From: an uncultured Bacteroidales bacterium
GTDB taxonomy: Bacteria; Bacteroidota; Bacteroidia; Bacteroidales; Muribaculaceae
Length of the DNA: 22,408 nucleotides
Direction: 5' to 3'
Assembly: GCA_947177325.1 (NCBI GenBank)
Contig: CAMWUH010000006.1
Coordinates: forward strand, 1 to 22,408
This document shows positions 8,371 through 16,605 of the stretch, one piece after another (the first letter of the stretch is position 1; every line of letters begins with the position of its first letter). The translations under genes were made by a program, and so were the position numbers. Under the pieces are notes generated by a model that worked only from the letters and a program-made list of their open reading frames with translations, was not told the DNA's origin and searched no databases.

Positions 8371-9804
8371 CTACTTTGATGAAGGGGCATTATCCCAACC
8401 TCCTCCAAGAGCTTCGTAGAGGCTTATTAAGGAAGTTAACGCATCGCCCTTTGCTACTACCAACGAATTTTGATACTCAAGCAAATTTACTTGAGCATCT
8501 GACACGTTGGAGAAGTTTGTCAATCCTTGTTTATACAGGTCAACCGAGAGAGTTAACGATTGCTGGCTCTGATCAACCACATTCCTAAGAATGTCAATAT
8601 GCCTGAGTGAGGTCAAATAATCGCTCATTGCATTATCGGTTTCTGCAACTGCGTTCATAACCGTTAAATTATAATTGTCAATTTCTATCTCAAAATTTCT
8701 TCGAGCATTGGCAACGTTATATGATCTCGAGAAACCGGAAAATATAGTCCACGAAAGGGTAGGCGCTATGGTATAGACTACTGCTTGCGATGAGAAGAGA
8801 TCATTGACGTTACGGCTCTCGGTTCCGAAAGTGCCGGTGATTGACAGAGTTGGCAAAAAATCCTTCTTTGCAATGCCAAGCGCTGAAGCAGCGGCAGCCA
8901 AATTAGCTTCTGCTTCAACTATATCGGGCCTGCGACGCAGCAACTCTGTTGGCAACCCTGTGGCAACCAATTTATGATAATCGGGGAGTGGCTGAGCAGT
9001 AGCCACTAATGGCGCAATATCCTGATAATAAGTGCCGGTTAAGATAGCCAACGAATTGATAGTTGAGGTAATTGAATTTTCAAGTACCGGTACTGTGGCC
9101 TGGGTTGAATATAGCACTATCTTGGCTTGAGTTACGTCAAGCATTGAAGCAATTCCTGCTTCAAGTCGGGCTTCAGTTAAATCCACGACCTTGCGTTGAG
9201 CTATAATATGCTGCCGGACTACATCAAGTTGAGCTTGAAGAACCCTTAAATTTATATAGGTCGATGCCACTTTAGCACTGAGCGAAACCCACATCGCATC
9301 GCGCTCGGCTCGTGAAGCATCCAACAAATGCTTTGATTGCTCTGTTTTTTTTGCGATTCGACCAAAAACATCAATTTCCCATGAAGCTGACAGCCCCAAT
9401 TGAAGTTGACTCTCGGTTGTGGTACGACCTTTCACCTTATTCGATACTCCTGATGTGCGCTCTTTATACCAACCCACGTTAGCACTCACTTCCGGATAAT
9501 AAGAGCTTCGGGCAATCTTGATATTGTTATTGGCAATCTCGATTCGCTTGCATGCGATGGCCAGATTGTAGTTATTGGCTACAGTCATCTCAATCAGAGA
9601 GTCGAGTGTAGAATCTCCAAAAGTCTTCCACCATTGATCTTCATCAGGAGGAAGTTGCGAAAAATCAGTAACATAGCGCCATTGTCCGGGTAACTCTGTT
9701 TGAAGATATTGGCCTGATTGAGATTGTCCATAGATCTTTGACTCGGCAACAAATAATGACAAAAATATAACTAATAATGCTCCGGTATGAAAATTTCTTT
9801 GCAT
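8371..9804 (-). CDS. Outer membrane efflux factor (TolC/OprM-like, NodT family)
   Basis: This is the exit duct of the tripartite efflux pump. An upstream extension to 9897 is open, but the ATG at 9804-9802 is preferred. It gives MQRNF followed by a hydrophobic signal peptide, and the extension would place 31 unrelated residues before it. The mature protein shows the two long coiled-coil repeats of the OEP family, for example NYNLAIACKRIEIANNNIKIARSSYYPEV and LRRRPDIVEAEANLAAAASALGIAKKDFLPTLSITGTFG, the second being the RRPDI signature. No lipobox Cys is seen, unlike OprM. At 477 aa it is normal. It comes first in the operon, ahead of adaptor and pump; many Bacteroidales pumps place it last. 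Confidence 0.93.
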   Translation of the reverse strand: MQRNFHTGALLVIFLSLFVAESKIYGQSQSGQYLQTELPGQWRYVTDFSQLPPDEDQWWKTFGDSTLDSLIEMTVANNYNLAIACKRIEIANNNIKIARSSYYPEVSANVGWYKERTSGVSNKVKGRTTTESQLQLGLSASWEIDVFGRIAKKTEQSKHLLDASRAERDAMWVSLSAKVASTYINLRVLQAQLDVVRQHIIAQRKVVDLTEARLEAGIASMLDVTQAKIVLYSTQATVPVLENSITSTINSLAILTGTYYQDIAPLVATAQPLPDYHKLVATGLPTELLRRRPDIVEAEANLAAAASALGIAKKDFLPTLSITGTFGTESRNVNDLFSSQAVVYTIAPTLSWTIFSGFSRSYNVANARRNFEIEIDNYNLTVMNAVAETDNAMSDYLTSLRHIDILRNVVDQSQQSLTLSVDLYKQGLTNFSNVSDAQVNLLEYQNSLVVAKGDALTSLISLYEALGGGWDNAPSSK

Positions 9805-9972
9805 TAAGTATGAGAATAAAATAGTTGAAACGTAAAAATTTTTAGAATAATTCTTTAATATTAACAAAAAAAACCATAAAGTGGTTTCTGTAAACAATTA
9901 CTTTCTTGAAGTTTTAAAGATGTTTTTTTATTCGATTTGACAATTTCCGAAATTATTCGTAAATTTGAAGTA
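9805..9972. other. Divergent intergenic region between efflux operon and dnaG
   Basis: This 168-bp AT-rich region separates the leftward efflux operon from rightward dnaG. On the plus strand a good promoter match abuts dnaG. For the minus strand I find only a partial -7 match (9834-9827 read on the minus strand, TACGTTTC, 7 of 8 to TAnnTTTG) without a clear -33 partner. The efflux promoter is therefore not assigned. No operator-like palindrome and no regulator gene is adjacent. Confidence 0.4.
9936..9967 (+). promoter_or_regulatory. Bacteroides-type promoter for dnaG, abutting the start codon
   Basis: TTTG at 9936-9939 and TAAATTTG at 9960-9967 match the -33 TTTG and -7 TAnnTTTG consensus fully, with a 20-bp spacer. 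Transcription would begin about 5-6 bp after the -7 box, at or within two bases of the dnaG ATG (9973). This predicts a leaderless or nearly leaderless mRNA. Confidence 0.55.
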
Positions 9973-12135
9973 ATGAAACGAATTGACCAAGAAACCAAGC
10001 AACGAATACTTGACGCTGCTGATATTGTTGAAGTAGTCAGCGACTTTGTAACTCTCAAACGTCGTGGCGCTAACTATATCGGTCTATGCCCATTTCACAA
10101 TGAGCGCACACCTTCTTTTTCCGTTTCAAAAACAAAGGGTATCTGCAAATGTTTCAGCTGTGGCAAAGGGGGTAGCCCGGTCAACTTCCTGATGGAGCTT
10201 GAGCAGATGAGCTTTAACGAAGCTTTACGCTATCTGGCGAAAAAATATAATATCGAAATAAAAGAGCATGAGCTCTCCGATGCTGAACGCCAACAAGCGT
10301 CTCAGCGCGAAAATATGTTTGCGGTCAATGATTTCGCAAAAGATTTCTTTAACAAAACATTAACCGAAACCGCCGAAGGCCAAGCCATTGGTTTAGCATA
10401 TTTTCGTCAACGTGGTATTTCCGACGCTGCCATTCAACGCTTTCAGTTAGGATTTGCCCCGGAACAGTCTACCGCTCTTTACGATGCTGCCACTTCCGCC
10501 GGTTATAACCGTCAGGCCATTATCGACACCGGGCTATGCTCCGTAAGCGAGTCAGGGCGTGTCTACGATCGATTCCGCGGCAGAGTGATTTATCCGGTTC
10601 AGTCCATTTCCGGCAAAACGGTTGCCTTTGGCGGTCGCACGTTGCGTTCCGATAAGCAAGTAGCTAAATATGTCAATTCTCCCGAGTCAATTATTTATTC
10701 CAAAAGCCGAGAGCTCTATGGCCTCTATCAAGCCAAAAACTCTATAGCCAAGAAAGATAAATGCATTCTGGTGGAAGGCTACATGGACGTTATTTCAATG
10801 AGTCAGCGAGGAGTGGAAAATGTGGTGGCATCTTCGGGCACTTCATTAACCCAAGGGCAAATCACTCTCATTCACCGATTTACATCTAACGTTACAGTAA
10901 TTTACGATAGTGATGCGGCCGGCATTAAGGCCTCACTGCGAGGCATAGACATGCTGTTGGCCGAGGGACTTGATGTGAAAGTAGTGCTCCTGCCCGACGG
11001 AGATGACCCCGACTCATTCGCGCAATCACATACTGCCGAGGAAGTAGAGCAATATATAGCTACCCACGAAACTGACTTCATTCGATTCAAAACCCGGATA
11101 CTTATGCAAGGTCTTGATAATGACCCTCGTCATAGGGCAGAGGTTATTACAGATATCGTAAAGTCAATTTCGGTTATTCCTAACGATATTACTCGCACAA
11201 TTTATATTCAGGAATGCTCTCAGAACCTGCAAATCAATGAGAACTCTTTAGCTCTGCAAGTTGCCAAATTCATAGCTGAGCAAAAAGAACAGGAAGCAAG
11301 TAATAAAGCACGCCGCGAGTCAATAGAATCAATCGGCAACCCTGATGTTCCACAGACCGCTGATGCATATCGCAATCTGTCGCAAACCGATGCCGATATT
11401 CTCCGTCCCGTTGAAAGAGAAATCATTCGCTACATAATTCGCTATGGAGTGGCCGAAATCGGCGTGCTTGACAGTGAGGGTAATCACGCCACCACATTGG
11501 TTATTGACTATCTCAGGCAAGAATTAAGCTATGAAAAACTGAGTTTTCAGATACCTGTTCATAATCAAGTGTTTGAACTCGCTATGCAATTGAGGGCCCA
11601 ATTTGATGAAGCCATTAGCCTGCATGACCAATCTTCACTCCAACTACGTCAACAGGAATGGGACTCCGGACAAGCTATCATTGCTCAGGAAGTTTCTACC
11701 CTCGACCAGATTAAATCGCGGGAAACAGCGTTGCAGCGTGAAATTGACAGCAACTACATGCAGCGCGAAAATGAATTCAGGCTAAATTATATTTCGAAAG
11801 CACTTCTATCAAACGAGAATGATGAAATTCGCAAATTGGCCACCGAACTGTCTATTTCCCGACACAAGCTTTCTAAAGTTCATTCCAAATATGCCAAACT
11901 CGAAACAGAGCAAGATCGCCTGGAAGACCGCCTGCCACAAGCAATTTTCGCTTTGAAAGACGCCCATGTTCAATGCCGGTTAATTTCGCTTCGCAATGCT
12001 CTGAAAGCATTATCAACAGCCGAAAATAGCCCTATTGAGGAGATTGTAAATCTAATGCGTCAAATTGCAGACCTCGATAAACTCCGAAGTCAATATGCTA
12101 AATATCTTGGCGAAAGGGTAGTGGCCCCTAAATAA
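9973..12135 (+). CDS. dnaG: DNA primase
   Basis: DnaG makes RNA primers at the replication fork. Using the ATG at 9973 it is 720 aa, longer than E. coli DnaG (581); the extra length lies in the C-terminal half. An upstream TTG at 9937 overlaps the promoter and is rejected. The N-terminal CHC2 zinc site is Cys39, His42, Cys60 and Cys63 (CPFHNERTPSF ... CFSCGKGG). The TOPRIM core has Glu268 in VEGYMDV, and Asp312 and Asp314 in YDSDAAG, which bind metal. The C-terminal part, which would contact the DnaB helicase, is poorly conserved and rich in charged coiled-coil sequence (about 560-690). It is a single gene between the divergent efflux operon and mutA. Confidence 0.96.
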   Translation: MKRIDQETKQRILDAADIVEVVSDFVTLKRRGANYIGLCPFHNERTPSFSVSKTKGICKCFSCGKGGSPVNFLMELEQMSFNEALRYLAKKYNIEIKEHELSDAERQQASQRENMFAVNDFAKDFFNKTLTETAEGQAIGLAYFRQRGISDAAIQRFQLGFAPEQSTALYDAATSAGYNRQAIIDTGLCSVSESGRVYDRFRGRVIYPVQSISGKTVAFGGRTLRSDKQVAKYVNSPESIIYSKSRELYGLYQAKNSIAKKDKCILVEGYMDVISMSQRGVENVVASSGTSLTQGQITLIHRFTSNVTVIYDSDAAGIKASLRGIDMLLAEGLDVKVVLLPDGDDPDSFAQSHTAEEVEQYIATHETDFIRFKTRILMQGLDNDPRHRAEVITDIVKSISVIPNDITRTIYIQECSQNLQINENSLALQVAKFIAEQKEQEASNKARRESIESIGNPDVPQTADAYRNLSQTDADILRPVEREIIRYIIRYGVAEIGVLDSEGNHATTLVIDYLRQELSYEKLSFQIPVHNQVFELAMQLRAQFDEAISLHDQSSLQLRQQEWDSGQAIIAQEVSTLDQIKSRETALQREIDSNYMQRENEFRLNYISKALLSNENDEIRKLATELSISRHKLSKVHSKYAKLETEQDRLEDRLPQAIFALKDAHVQCRLISLRNALKALSTAENSPIEEIVNLMRQIADLDKLRSQYAKYLGERVVAPK

Positions 12136-12241
12136 TTCAACCCTAAAACCTATTTTTATAGAGCCGATTAACCTCATAAATGGCTGATCGGCCCTGACAT
12201 CTGCCCACATGACAAACAAAATGAAAATTAACTCCAAAACA

Positions 12242-12273
12242 CTTGCCTACATTATTATATTTAATTAAATTTG
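12242..12273 (+). promoter_or_regulatory. Bacteroides-type promoter for mutAB
   Basis: TAAATTTG at 12266-12273 fits TAnnTTTG exactly. CTTG at 12242-12245 is a 3-of-4 match to TTTG with a 20-bp spacer, the same spacing as at dnaG. The predicted start is about 12279, giving a leader of roughly 103 nt before the mutA ATG. Confidence 0.5.
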
Positions 12274-12280
12274 CAAAGAT

Positions 12281-12298
12281 ATGGAGCTAATGCTCCAT
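12281..12298 (+). promoter_or_regulatory. Stem-loop at the 5' end of the predicted mutAB mRNA
   Basis: ATGGAGC (12281-12287), loop TAAT, GCTCCAT (12292-12298): a perfect 7-bp stem with a tetraloop beginning about two bases after the predicted transcription start. It could protect the 5' end of the mRNA or be a protein-binding site; either is inference. Confidence 0.5.
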
Positions 12299-12381
12299 TT
12301 CAGGATTATAAACCTTAACAAAATCATTTTAAATAGAGGCTGCTGTCAATTCTTAAGCATTCTCTTTATAAAAACAATCCC

Positions 12382-14232
12382 ATGGCAGAAAAAAACGAAA
12401 AACTTTTCGACCAATTTCCTGCGGTGACCACCGAAGAATGGCGCGCAAAAGTCGACGCTGATCTTAAAGGCGTCCCCTTTGAAAAGAAATTGGTTTGGCG
12501 CACTAACGAAGGCTTCAACGTCAATCCGATGTATAGAGCCGAAGATATCGCCGACCTTAAAACAACCGAATCTCGTCCCGGCCAATTCCCTTACATCCGT
12601 GGCACTCGCAACAGCAATGATTGGCTCACTCGCCAAGACATTATCGCTGAAACTCCCGAGCAAGCTAACGAAATTGCCATTGATGTACTCGGCAAAGGTA
12701 TTAACTCTTTAGGCTTCAAAGTGGCAGAGCCCACTAAAGAAACCGTAGCAACACTTCTTAAAGGCATTGACCTTGAAAAAAACGAAATCAATTTCAACTG
12801 CTGCCCCGGTAAAGCTATCGCCCTCGCTCAAGCTTTAGTTGACTTCCTCAAGGAAAACAACGCTACAGACAAATTCCATGGCTCAATTAATTTTGATCCT
12901 CTCCGCCCGGCTCTTAAACACGGTGTAGAGCTTAATATCAACCAACTTACTGAAAAAGCTCAGGAAATCCTTAATATCACTAAAGAAATCAACCATCTCG
13001 AAGTGATAGCCGTTGATTCAGTGATGTTTAACAACTCCGGCGCATTCATTTACCAAGAACTTGGTTTTGCTCTGGCTTGGGGCGCTGAATGGCTCACTGC
13101 CCTTACCGATGCCGGCATGGATGTTAACGAAGTGGCCAAACGCATTAAATTTAACATGGGCGTTGGTTCAAACTATTTCATGGAGTTGGCAAAATTCCGT
13201 GCTGCTCGTATGTTATGGGCTCAAATCGTTAAGCAATACGGCGCAACCGATGAAGCTTGCAAGATGCACCTCCACGCCGAAACTTCACGTTTCAATCAAA
13301 CAATTTACGATGCACACGTTAACTTGCTCCGCTCTCAAACCGAAGCAATGTCGGCAGCATTAGCCGGTGTTGACTCTATCACCGTTGTTCCCTTCGATAC
13401 TCCCTACAAAACTCCCGATGCATTTTCTGAACGCATCGCCCGCAATCAGCAATTCCTCCTCAAAGAAGAAAGCCACCTCGACAAAGTGGTTGATCCTGCA
13501 GGCGGCAGCTATTATGTTGAAACGCTCACCGTTTCGCTCGCTCAACGCGCTTGGGAGGTGTTCTTGAAAGTTCAGGAAGACGGCGGTTTCTTCAAATGCG
13601 TCAACGACGGCAAAGTTCAAGCATCCGTAAACGAATCTTCAGAAAAACGCCACGCCGACATGGCTCGCCGCAAAGAAATTTTGCTCGGCACTAACCAATA
13701 TCCCAACTTCAACGAGATGGCAGCAGAGAAGATTGAAAAATCTGGCTGCGGTTGCGGCTGCAAACATCCCGACGCTCGTCCTGACCATGCGCTCTCTACA
13801 GCTCGCCAAGCAAGCGATTTTGAATCGCTCCGACTTGAAACCGAACACGCTTCAAATCGCCCCAAAGTGTTTATGCTGACTATCGGCAATTTGGCTATGC
13901 GACTCGCTCGTGCTCAGTTCTCAGCTAATTTCTTCGGATGCGCCGGCTACGAAATCATCGATAATATCGGTTTCGAAACGGTAGAAGAAGGCGTAAAAGC
14001 TGCTTTCGATAAAAATGCCGACGTAATTGTGCTCTGCTCAAGCGACGACGAATATGCTCAATTCGCTCCCGAAGCCTTCAAACTTATTGACGGTAAAGCT
14101 CAATTCGTGGTTGCCGGAGCTCCCGCTTGTACTGACGAGCTCAAAGCTCAAGGCATCGAAAACTTCATCCACGTGCGCTCTAACGTGCTCGACACTCTTA
14201 AAGCATTCAACGCCATCCTCTTAAAGAAGTAA
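12382..14232 (+). CDS. mutA: Methylmalonyl-CoA mutase small (beta) subunit
   Basis: This is the non-catalytic partner of the adenosylcobalamin-dependent mutase that interconverts succinyl-CoA and (R)-methylmalonyl-CoA. At 616 aa it has the substrate-barrel fold sequence (for example VDPAGGSYYVETLTVSLAQRAWE near residues 369-395). Its C-terminal cobalamin-like domain (about 490-616) lacks the DxHxxG motif, as expected for small subunits. The linker before that domain carries an unusual GCGCGCK cluster, Cys456, Cys458 and Cys460. The stop lies 3 bp before the mutB ATG, so the pair is one operon. Codon use looks biased in both genes, suggesting high expression; this is an impression, not a calculation. 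Confidence 0.95.
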   Translation: MAEKNEKLFDQFPAVTTEEWRAKVDADLKGVPFEKKLVWRTNEGFNVNPMYRAEDIADLKTTESRPGQFPYIRGTRNSNDWLTRQDIIAETPEQANEIAIDVLGKGINSLGFKVAEPTKETVATLLKGIDLEKNEINFNCCPGKAIALAQALVDFLKENNATDKFHGSINFDPLRPALKHGVELNINQLTEKAQEILNITKEINHLEVIAVDSVMFNNSGAFIYQELGFALAWGAEWLTALTDAGMDVNEVAKRIKFNMGVGSNYFMELAKFRAARMLWAQIVKQYGATDEACKMHLHAETSRFNQTIYDAHVNLLRSQTEAMSAALAGVDSITVVPFDTPYKTPDAFSERIARNQQFLLKEESHLDKVVDPAGGSYYVETLTVSLAQRAWEVFLKVQEDGGFFKCVNDGKVQASVNESSEKRHADMARRKEILLGTNQYPNFNEMAAEKIEKSGCGCGCKHPDARPDHALSTARQASDFESLRLETEHASNRPKVFMLTIGNLAMRLARAQFSANFFGCAGYEIIDNIGFETVEEGVKAAFDKNADVIVLCSSDDEYAQFAPEAFKLIDGKAQFVVAGAPACTDELKAQGIENFIHVRSNVLDTLKAFNAILLKK

Positions 14233-14235
14233 AAC

Positions 14236-16368
14236 ATGAGACCTGATTTTAAAACAATTGATATAACAACTGATGCATTCAAAGCGCCGGCTGCCGAAGT
14301 AGTAAAAGGCGAAGAATGGATCACCCCCGAGCTTATCCCCGTTAAGCCCGTTTATACTAAAGAAGACCTTGAAGGTCTGGAACATCTTAATTACGTTGCC
14401 GGTTTGCCACCCTTCCTTCGTGGCCCGTACAGCGGCATGTATGCAATGCGTCCCTGGACTATCCGCCAATATGCAGGCTTCTCAACAGCTGCCGAGTCAA
14501 ATGCATTCTATCGCCGTAACCTCGCCTCCGGTCAAAAAGGCTTGTCTGTGGCTTTCGACCTTGCAACCCACCGCGGTTATGATGCTGACCATCCCCGCGT
14601 AGTTGGCGACGTTGGTAAAGCAGGCGTTTCAATCTGCTCGCTCGACGATATGAAAGTGCTCTTCGATGGCATTCCCTTGAACAAAATGTCCGTGTCAATG
14701 ACAATGAACGGCGCCGTTCTCCCCGTATTGGCATTTTACATCAATGCAGGGTTGGAGCAAGGAGCCAAACTCGAAGAGATGGCAGGTACTATCCAAAACG
14801 ATATCCTCAAAGAATTCATGGTGCGTAACACCTACATTTATCCGCCTGAATTCTCAATGCGCATCATCGCCGATATTTTTGAGTACACATCTCAAAACAT
14901 GCCCAAGTTTAACTCAATCTCCATCTCCGGCTACCACATGCAGGAAGCCGGCGCTACTTGCGACATTGAGTTGGCCTACACTCTCGCTGACGGTCTCGAA
15001 TATCTCCGCGCTGGCATCAACGCAGGCATGGATATCGATGCGTTCGCGCCCCGCCTCTCATTCTTCTGGGCTATTGGCATGAACTTCTTCATGGAAATTG
15101 CCAAAATGCGCGCTGCCCGCATGCTTTGGGCTAAAATTGTTAAACAATTCAATCCCAAAAACCCCAAATCTCTCGCTCTGCGCACCCACTCTCAAACTTC
15201 AGGCTGGTCGCTCACAGAGCAAGATCCCTTCAATAACGTCGGCCGCACATGTATCGAAGCGATGGGCGCAGCTTTGGGTCATACTCAATCACTCCACACC
15301 AACGCTCTCGACGAAGCTATAGCATTGCCCACCGACTTCTCGGCTCGTATTGCCCGCAACACTCAGATTTATATTCAGGAAGAAACCTACATCACTAAAG
15401 AAATCGACCCTTGGGCCGGTAGCTACTATGTAGAAGCTCTTACCAACGAAATCGCTCATCGCGCTTGGCAACACATCCAGGAAATAGAGAAACTTGGCGG
15501 CATGGCTAAAGCAATTGAAACCGGTCTGCCCAAACTTCGCATCGAAGAAGCAGCTGCCCGCACTCAAGCTCGTATCGACTCCGGCCGACAGACTATCGTT
15601 GGTATCAACAAATATCGTCTCGAACACGAAGACCCCATCGATATCCTCGAAATCGACAACACTCAAGTGCGTCAGGAACAAATCGAGCGTCTTAACGAAG
15701 TTAAAGCTAACCGCGATGAAGCGGCCGTTAAGAAAGCCTTGGCTGATATCACTGAATGTGTCCGTACTAAAAAAGGCAACCTCCTTGACCTCGCAGTTAA
15801 AGCAGCCGGTCTGCGTGCGACACTCGGCGAAATCTCCGATGCGTGTGAAGACGTGGTAGGTCGTTATAAAGCAGTAATCAGAACAATTTCAGGCGTGTAC
15901 TCATCAGAAACCAAACAAGATCCCGACTTCGTAAAAGCTCAACAGCTTTGTGAAGAATTTGCCCGCAAAGAGGGTCGTCAGCCTCGCATCATGATTGCGA
16001 AAATGGGACAGGACGGCCATGACCGCGGCGCTAAAGTAGTTGCAACCGGTTATGCCGACTGCGGTTTTGACGTTGACATGGGTCCTCTCTTCCAGACTCC
16101 CGAAGAAGCTGCTCGTCAAGCCGTTGAAAACGACGTTCATATCCTTGGCGTTTCTTCGCTCGCCGCCGGCCACAAGACTTTGATTCCTCAAGTTATTGAA
16201 GAACTCAAAAAACTCGGTCGCGAAGACATCCTCGTTACAGCCGGTGGTGTGATACCCGCTCAAGACTACGACTTCCTCTACAAAGCCGGTGTTGCCGCAA
16301 TTTTTGGCCCCGGAACCCGTATTCCCGCCTCTGCTATCAAAATGCTTGAGTTGCTTAACCAAGAATAA
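14236..16368 (+). CDS. mutB: Methylmalonyl-CoA mutase large (alpha) catalytic subunit
   Basis: This is the catalytic subunit of the succinyl-CoA/methylmalonyl-CoA isomerase used in propionate formation. The 710-aa protein has the N-terminal substrate barrel. Tyr79 (RPWTIRQYAGF), Arg197 (FMVRNTY) and His234 (SGYHMQEAG) correspond to the active-site Tyr89, Arg207 and His244 of the Propionibacterium enzyme. The C-terminal B12 domain carries the full DxHxxG motif, DGHDRG, with His595 as the cobalt ligand, followed by GVSSLAAGHKT and VTAGGVIP. The chaperone (MeaB) and epimerase genes of the pathway are not in this window. The transcript probably ends at the strong terminator near 16461-16498. Confidence 0.97.
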   Translation: MRPDFKTIDITTDAFKAPAAEVVKGEEWITPELIPVKPVYTKEDLEGLEHLNYVAGLPPFLRGPYSGMYAMRPWTIRQYAGFSTAAESNAFYRRNLASGQKGLSVAFDLATHRGYDADHPRVVGDVGKAGVSICSLDDMKVLFDGIPLNKMSVSMTMNGAVLPVLAFYINAGLEQGAKLEEMAGTIQNDILKEFMVRNTYIYPPEFSMRIIADIFEYTSQNMPKFNSISISGYHMQEAGATCDIELAYTLADGLEYLRAGINAGMDIDAFAPRLSFFWAIGMNFFMEIAKMRAARMLWAKIVKQFNPKNPKSLALRTHSQTSGWSLTEQDPFNNVGRTCIEAMGAALGHTQSLHTNALDEAIALPTDFSARIARNTQIYIQEETYITKEIDPWAGSYYVEALTNEIAHRAWQHIQEIEKLGGMAKAIETGLPKLRIEEAAARTQARIDSGRQTIVGINKYRLEHEDPIDILEIDNTQVRQEQIERLNEVKANRDEAAVKKALADITECVRTKKGNLLDLAVKAAGLRATLGEISDACEDVVGRYKAVIRTISGVYSSETKQDPDFVKAQQLCEEFARKEGRQPRIMIAKMGQDGHDRGAKVVATGYADCGFDVDMGPLFQTPEEAARQAVENDVHILGVSSLAAGHKTLIPQVIEELKKLGREDILVTAGGVIPAQDYDFLYKAGVAAIFGPGTRIPASAIKMLELLNQE

Positions 16369-16385
16369 TTCAGCATTTGACTCAA

Positions 16386-16429
16386 AAACCCGCCCCTCGC
16401 TATTCTGATAGCATGGCAGCCTCGGGTTT
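16386..16429 (+). other. Stem-loop structure just downstream of mutB
   Basis: AAACCCG (16386-16392) pairs with CGGGTTT (16423-16429). Inside it GCTAT (16399-16403) pairs with ATAGC (16408-16412) over a TCTG loop. No T-run follows, so it is not a classical terminator. It may stabilise the 3' end of the mutAB transcript. Confidence 0.4.
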
Positions 16430-16460
16430 GTAAAATAACTACGTTTCTATCCATCATATC

Positions 16461-16498
16461 GGCGTCGGCTGAGTTTACTCGGTCGACGTCATTTTTTT
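16461..16498 (+). terminator. Rho-independent terminator of mutAB
   Basis: A 14-bp stem pairs 16461-16474 with 16477-16490 (three G-U wobbles). The innermost TTTA serves as the loop, and seven T (16492-16498) follow almost at once. It lies about 95 bp after the mutB stop and 34 bp before the -7 box of glmS, insulating the two units. Confidence 0.85.
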
Positions 16499-16531
16499 AA
16501 AATCAGTGCCGCTTATCTCGCTTTTTTTTCC

Positions 16532-16539
16532 TACCTTTG
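16532..16539 (+). promoter_or_regulatory. Probable -7 element of the glmS promoter
   Basis: TACCTTTG fits TAnnTTTG exactly. There is no convincing TTTG at the usual distance upstream, so the -33 side is weak. The predicted start is about 16545, leaving a leader of about 60 nt. Confidence 0.45.
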
Positions 16540-16547
16540 TAATTATC

Positions 16548-16570
16548 AATCAAATCAAATTGATTTGATT
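16548..16570. promoter_or_regulatory. 23-bp palindrome in the glmS leader (operator or hairpin)
   Basis: AATCAAATCAA (16548-16558), one central A, and TTGATTTGATT (16560-16570) form 11-bp perfect arms. The palindrome starts about 3 bp after the predicted transcription start and ends 35 bp before the glmS ATG. As DNA it looks like a dimeric repressor site; as RNA it would be an AT-rich hairpin with almost no loop, which favours the DNA-site reading. The cognate factor is unknown. Confidence 0.6.
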
Positions 16571-16605
16571 CAATTTATTCCGAAATTTCAAGATAGAAAT
16601 TATAT

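Noticed and set aside
9805..9897. Upstream extension of the outer membrane factor gene
   Set aside because: It would put 31 residues before a good signal peptide starting at the ATG at 9804.
9937..9972. Upstream TTG start adding 12 residues to DnaG
   Set aside because: The TTG lies within the -33 promoter box and the family N-terminus fits the ATG at 9973.
12163..12192. Possible terminator after dnaG (GCCGAT at 12163-12168 with ATCGGC at 12187-12192)
   Set aside because: The stem is only 6 bp with an 18-nt loop and no T-run follows.
12270..12277. TTTGCAAA palindrome overlapping the mutAB -7 box
   Set aside because: Half of it is dictated by the -7 consensus and 8 bp is too short to call an operator.
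13061..13363. Open frames of about 100 aa in alternate frames of mutA, mutB and the pump gene
   Set aside because: They lie wholly within strong coding genes, have no recognisable domains and follow from the codon bias of the real frame.
16545..16605. glmS ribozyme or riboswitch in the glmS leader
   Set aside because: The leader is only about 60 nt, far too short for the ribozyme fold, and only a simple palindrome is seen.
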